From Akkermansia muciniphila (lineage in GTDB: Bacteria; Verrucomicrobiota; Kiritimatiellia; RFP12; UBA1067): a stretch of DNA of 34,563 nucleotides. The stretch is from assembly GCA_945870145.1 (NCBI GenBank), contig CAMBQV010000010.1, positions 1-34,563 of the forward strand, in the 5' to 3' direction. Made by a program: the position numbers and the translations under genes. The notes beneath the pieces are model-generated. The model was not told the origin of the DNA and ran no database searches. It was given only the letters and a program-made list of their open reading frames with translations. Shown piece by piece: positions 31,735 to 34,563 of this stretch (its first letter is position 1; each line of letters opens with the position of its first letter).

Positions 31735-32910
31735 ATGACTGCCCCTCTACGCAAGGAATGGTTTCAGTTGGCCTCGCTCACACTCGCCCATGCTGTTGCC
31801 GATACGTTCGTCGGCATCATCGCGCCTATCCTGATCCCCCTCTGTTCCCACTACCAAGTCTCCCTCTCCCGGCTTATTTTCGCATCCTCCATTCTTGCCT
31901 TCTCCTCGAACATCTTTCAGATTCCCATCGGCCATTTGCACGCGAGACTGACCTCCCCCATTTTGATTATCGGCGGCGTCCTTTTGTCAGGAATCTCTGT
32001 ATTTATGACCCAACTCCCTCTGACAGGGACGCTCAGCGTGGTCTGCATGTCGCTGTTGGCCATCGTTGCAGGCTTGGGCGTCGCAACGGTCCATCCGGAA
32101 GGGTTAAGGGCTGTGCACGGGCTGAAGCTGATCCCCTCCTCACTCTCGACCGCAATCTTCATGGTTGCTGGCTTTTTCGGATTCGCCAGCGGCGCCCTTC
32201 TCTCCTCAAGCCTTGTGGAGGTGTTCGGCATGGGGAGCCTCGTTTATCTTTATTTCCTAGCACCCCTCTCAGTGATTCCGCTCTACCTGAGCAAGATACG
32301 CCTTCCGATAGAGGCAGAGATCGTTCAGGAGCCTACAGCGGCAAACAACACCATGCCGAAAGTGCCCTTCATTCCCCTCCTCATCATCGCCTCGATCCTT
32401 GCCATCTGTTCGCAAATACAAGCGTCGCTTCTGCCATCCTACCTGCAAAAAGAGGCTGGCTATTTGCTCTCGTTCGGCGGACTCTCCTTTACGCTCTATG
32501 GACTGGGAGGCATGGTCGGTGCTGTAACCTGGGGAGCGCTCGCTCCACGTATCGGCCATCTGAGGATCTTGATTACAGTGACCTTGCTCGGAGCGCCCAT
32601 GACGCTCCTCTATCTGCTCTGGGCACCCCATAGCAAATGGGCTGTCGCCTTGCTGGCCTTTACCGGATTTATTGTCTATACCGGCTTTCCACTTTGCATC
32701 ACGCTTGCACGTTATTCCGTGTCTTCCTTACGTTTTGGACAACGCATGGGCTTAGCCAGCGGTGGCACCTGGGGGATTGCCGCCATGACCCTCTGGTGTC
32801 TGGCACCCCTCTCAGACTATACGGGGCTGGGCCCCCTGCTCCACCTCATCTGGGTCGGCTACCTCGCTGCTGCAGCCATCGCCCTTTACGCTGCCCGGCG
32901 TGCACAATAA
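31735..32910 (+). CDS. MFS transporter, fosmidomycin-resistance (Fsr)-like
   Basis: A 391-residue membrane protein with about twelve helices. The opening LTLAHAVADTFVGIIAPILIPLCSHYQVSLSRLIF (first helix with His-x5-Asp, then a Pro-rich end) and GVATVHPEGLRAVHGLKLIPSSLSTAIFMVAGFFGFASGALLSSSLV closely follow the Fsr group of the major facilitator superfamily. The second half has LSFTLYGLGGMVGAVTWGALAPRIGHLRILI and SSLRFGQRMGLASGGTWGIAAMTL. Fsr proteins are proton-driven exporters; the natural substrate here is unknown. It follows nadB by 6 bases. Confidence 0.87.
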   Translation: MTAPLRKEWFQLASLTLAHAVADTFVGIIAPILIPLCSHYQVSLSRLIFASSILAFSSNIFQIPIGHLHARLTSPILIIGGVLLSGISVFMTQLPLTGTLSVVCMSLLAIVAGLGVATVHPEGLRAVHGLKLIPSSLSTAIFMVAGFFGFASGALLSSSLVEVFGMGSLVYLYFLAPLSVIPLYLSKIRLPIEAEIVQEPTAANNTMPKVPFIPLLIIASILAICSQIQASLLPSYLQKEAGYLLSFGGLSFTLYGLGGMVGAVTWGALAPRIGHLRILITVTLLGAPMTLLYLLWAPHSKWAVALLAFTGFIVYTGFPLCITLARYSVSSLRFGQRMGLASGGTWGIAAMTLWCLAPLSDYTGLGPLLHLIWVGYLAAAAIALYAARRAQ

Positions 32911-32978
32911 GTGCATTGTAAGTTCCTCTAATACCAGCTTGTCGGTTTTAAGTGACTTTGCCCGGCGCGATTCCGCGG

Positions 32979-33007
32979 TTGAGTTCCCCAAGAGAATCCT
33001 GTACCAT
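32979..33007 (+). promoter_or_regulatory. Candidate promoter of the DRTGG cassette
   Basis: TTGAGT (32979-32984) and TACCAT (33002-33007) are 17 bases apart, each 4 of 6 to consensus. It lies in the 132-base gap after the MFS gene, 35 bases before the first DRTGG gene. Weak but the only such pair in the gap. Confidence 0.3.
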
Positions 33008-33042
33008 ACATCTTACTAATTTTGCGTAAAAAGGATTTCTTT

Positions 33043-33378
33043 ATGACTGTGCAAGATGCGATCTCTGTTTTAAATGCCGAGCTGATAGCCTCCGGCGAGG
33101 GACTTTTGAAGAAGGTCAACCATATTGTGGCTTCTGACTTGATGAGTGATGTCCTCTTGGTGGACGAAGAGGATATGCTCTTGCTCACCTCCCTCGCAAG
33201 TGATCAGGTCCTGCGCACCGCGCAGATCGTCGGCGCCGCCGCTGTCATTGTTGTTAATGGCAAGTCACTGCCTTCTTCCATGAAAAAGGTTGCTGCCGAC
33301 CTCGGGATGACCCTCGCCATCGCCAAACAGTCCAAGTTTGACACTTGCATTGCGCTTCATCAGCGCATGACCTCCTAA
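33043..33378 (+). CDS. DRTGG-domain protein
   Basis: A 111-residue protein made of one DRTGG domain. The start is ATG at 33043, preceded by AAAAAGGA at 8 bases; a TTG further upstream is rejected. Recognisable parts are ASGEGLLKKVNHIVASDLMSDVLLVDEEDMLLLTSLASDQVLRTAQIVGAAAVIVVNGK and TLAIAKQSKFDTCIALHQ. DRTGG domains occur alone or in HPr-kinase-like and CBS proteins and probably bind nucleotide or act in signalling; the exact function is unknown. TAA overlaps the next ATG by one base. The order DRTGG, CBS-ATPase, DRTGG is a known neighbourhood of multimeric [FeFe]-hydrogenases. Confidence 0.85.
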   Translation: MTVQDAISVLNAELIASGEGLLKKVNHIVASDLMSDVLLVDEEDMLLLTSLASDQVLRTAQIVGAAAVIVVNGKSLPSSMKKVAADLGMTLAIAKQSKFDTCIALHQRMTS

Positions 33379-34373
33379 TGGAAAACGTATCCCCCCCAAC
33401 CCCACCCCCACCACCACCCAGCGAAGGTGCGAGTGGAGATGCTTTGTCCCTCACCACAGCCTATGAACCCTTAGTCTTGATGGAGCTTATCCAGCGACTC
33501 AAGGTGCGAGATGTCATGACCCATTCGGTTGTCTCCGTTGAACGTTGCATCCCCCTCTGGGAGGCGCAGCGATTGATGAAGGAGAAACATATTAGTGGGA
33601 TCCCTGTTGTTGAAGAGGGGCGCCTTTTTGGGTTGGTCAGCATGGAGGATATCATCTGCGCAATCGAAGGCGGTTATATTGCCCAGCCGTGCGGACACTA
33701 CATGACGACAAAACTGGTCGTCCTTGAAGATGACATGCCCCTCTCATTTGCCATTCACTATTTCGACCGCTTCCATTTCGGCCGTTTTCCTGTACTCAAC
33801 CGGGACCGTCTCCTCGTCGGCATTGTCTGTCAGCGCGACATCAACCGCGCGTTGCTAGACGAACTGAGCAAAGAGTTTAGCCGCATGGAGAAATCAGTCG
33901 CTCGGTCAACCCCGCCCGACATCGGGCCCACTACCTACATGCTACGTGAATTTCCTGTGGCTAAATACGATTTCGAAAATGCAGGTAAGGCAGCCAATGC
34001 CATCAAGACCGCCATGCTCGAACGCAAGTTTCCGCCCAAAATGGTTCGACGTGTCGCCGTGGCAGCCTATGAACTCGAAATCAACTTGGTGGTACACTCT
34101 GACGGCGGAATGTTGACGTGGCAGATCGGAAACGGACGCTCAGAGGTCGTGGCCCAAGACAAAGGTCCTGGCATTGAGGATGTCGCTTGGGCTTGTCGAG
34201 ATGGCACATCGACTGCAAACGAATGGATCCGTTCACTCGGCTTTGGCGCGGGTCTTGGACTCGTAAACGTAAAACGTGTCTCCGATTCCTTTGAGATTAC
34301 CTCTAAAGTCGGAGTCGGAACAACCGTGCGTTCGATCGTGAATATCGGCGCGCCCCTAGAGGAGCAGGAGTAG
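33378..34373 (+). CDS. CBS-pair protein with histidine-kinase-like (anti-sigma type) ATPase domain
   Basis: A 331-residue protein. Residues 6-15 are proline-rich (PPTPPPPPPS). Two CBS motifs cover 42-160: VRDVMTHSVVSVERCIPLWEAQRLMKEKHISGIPVVEEGRLFGLVSMEDI, then HYMTTKLVVLEDDMPLSFAIHYFDRFHFGRFPVLNRDRLLVGIVCQRDI. Residues 195-325 are a HATPase fold: N-box E232-x3-N236 in YELEINLVVHS, G1 box DKGPGI (261-266) and G2 GFGAGLGLVNVKRV (288-301). No H-box histidine or dimerisation helix is present, so it is RsbW/anti-sigma-like and not a classic sensor kinase. CBS pairs bind adenine nucleotides, so it may read energy charge. ATG at 33378 shares a base with the previous TAA. Confidence 0.85.
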   Translation: MENVSPPTPPPPPPSEGASGDALSLTTAYEPLVLMELIQRLKVRDVMTHSVVSVERCIPLWEAQRLMKEKHISGIPVVEEGRLFGLVSMEDIICAIEGGYIAQPCGHYMTTKLVVLEDDMPLSFAIHYFDRFHFGRFPVLNRDRLLVGIVCQRDINRALLDELSKEFSRMEKSVARSTPPDIGPTTYMLREFPVAKYDFENAGKAANAIKTAMLERKFPPKMVRRVAVAAYELEINLVVHSDGGMLTWQIGNGRSEVVAQDKGPGIEDVAWACRDGTSTANEWIRSLGFGAGLGLVNVKRVSDSFEITSKVGVGTTVRSIVNIGAPLEEQE

Positions 34374-34377
34374 AAAT

Positions 34378-34563
34378 ATGAAACTTTCTGAATTCGTCGA
34401 AACAACAGGCTTTGAGGTTCTCTGTTTGCCCGATGCCTCGGTTATGGTTGAGGAGGGATACACCTCGGATCTACTTAGCGATGTCGTCTCCAACTGTCCA
34501 GAGGACTCTGTGTTGATCACTGTCCAAAACCACACCAACTCCATCGCGGTTTGTACCCTCGTC
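34378..34563 (+). CDS. Second DRTGG-type protein, N-terminal 62 residues (runs off right edge)
   Basis: The frame starts ATG at 34378, 4 bases after the previous stop, with GGAGCAGGAG upstream, and stays open to the end. The visible part MKLSEFVETTGFEVLCLPDA, then VEEGYTSDLLSDVVSNCPEDSVLITVQNHTNSIAV matches the second DRTGG-like gene (YxSDLLSDVMANA...TxQxHxNxxAVA) commonly found after an anti-sigma type ATPase. In Clostridia and Thermotogales this order leads into Fe-S, PHP and [FeFe]-hydrogenase genes, which would lie beyond the window. Confidence 0.78.
   Translation, partial: MKLSEFVETTGFEVLCLPDASVMVEEGYTSDLLSDVVSNCPEDSVLITVQNHTNSIAVCTLV

Noticed and set aside
31758-32633. Long plus-strand frame inside the MFS gene
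   Set aside because: It is the +2 shadow of the transporter, rich in Arg and Pro with no hydrophobic pattern.
1-34563. tRNA or rRNA genes
   Set aside because: No cloverleaf with the GGTTCRANNCC arm and no rRNA-like stretch was recognised by eye in the gaps between genes; a covariance search was not possible.

Overview
The window appears to come from a Gram-negative bacterium of moderate GC content. I infer the PVC superphylum (Kiritimatiellota, Lentisphaerota or a relative), because a complete Bat/MoxR aerotolerance-type operon, a DUF2723-like membrane protein with a long TPR tail, a DUF481 outer-membrane protein and an EF-hand protein of a type I recall from Bacteroidetes and PVC genomes occur together. 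No rRNA or other marker is present, so the assignment is tentative. L-aspartate oxidase and a DRTGG/CBS-ATPase/DRTGG cassette, which often leads into [FeFe]-hydrogenase genes, would fit a fermentative or anaerobic life style.

Layout. From 1 to 18.8 kb every gene is on the minus strand. In transcription order: a large glycosyltransferase-C-like membrane/TPR protein and mutY; then moxR, a DUF58 protein, a small BatD-like membrane protein, batA, a batB-batC fusion, batD, a BatE-like TPR protein and a BatD-like/SH3 protein; then queA, a DUF192 protein, a DUF481 outer-membrane protein, and a partial EF-hand protein that runs off the left edge. From 18.9 kb onward nearly everything is on the plus strand: cmk, a 36-residue membrane micro-protein and a giant double ketosynthase whose second half has lost its catalytic residues; an ABC-2 type transporter, a His-rich TPR protein, a DJ-1 protein and pyruvate dehydrogenase E1 alpha and beta; comF alone on the minus strand; an unrecognised gene followed by plsY, gpsA, nadB and an MFS exporter; and a regulatory cassette cut by the right edge.

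How the genes fit together. The MoxR-Bat block should form an envelope complex: an AAA+ ATPase acting on von Willebrand A proteins with metal-ion adhesion sites, plus periplasmic Ig-like, TPR and SH3 parts. PlsY and GpsA form a translationally coupled phospholipid-precursor pair. PdhA and PdhB are also coupled, but no E2 or E3 gene follows them. Many junctions overlap by 1 to 11 bases (ATGA, GTGA, TAATG), so long polycistronic units are likely.

Several gaps between genes are filled with degenerate short tandem repeats. These are a CAGT-based family at three loci, a GGGAGGAG family at two loci, an ATTCGTTTAATT inverted repeat, and a GTGAAA repeat. In two places the repeats enter coding sequence, at the batD start codon and the pdhB C-terminus. 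I see no tRNA, rRNA, insertion sequence, prophage or CRISPR array.
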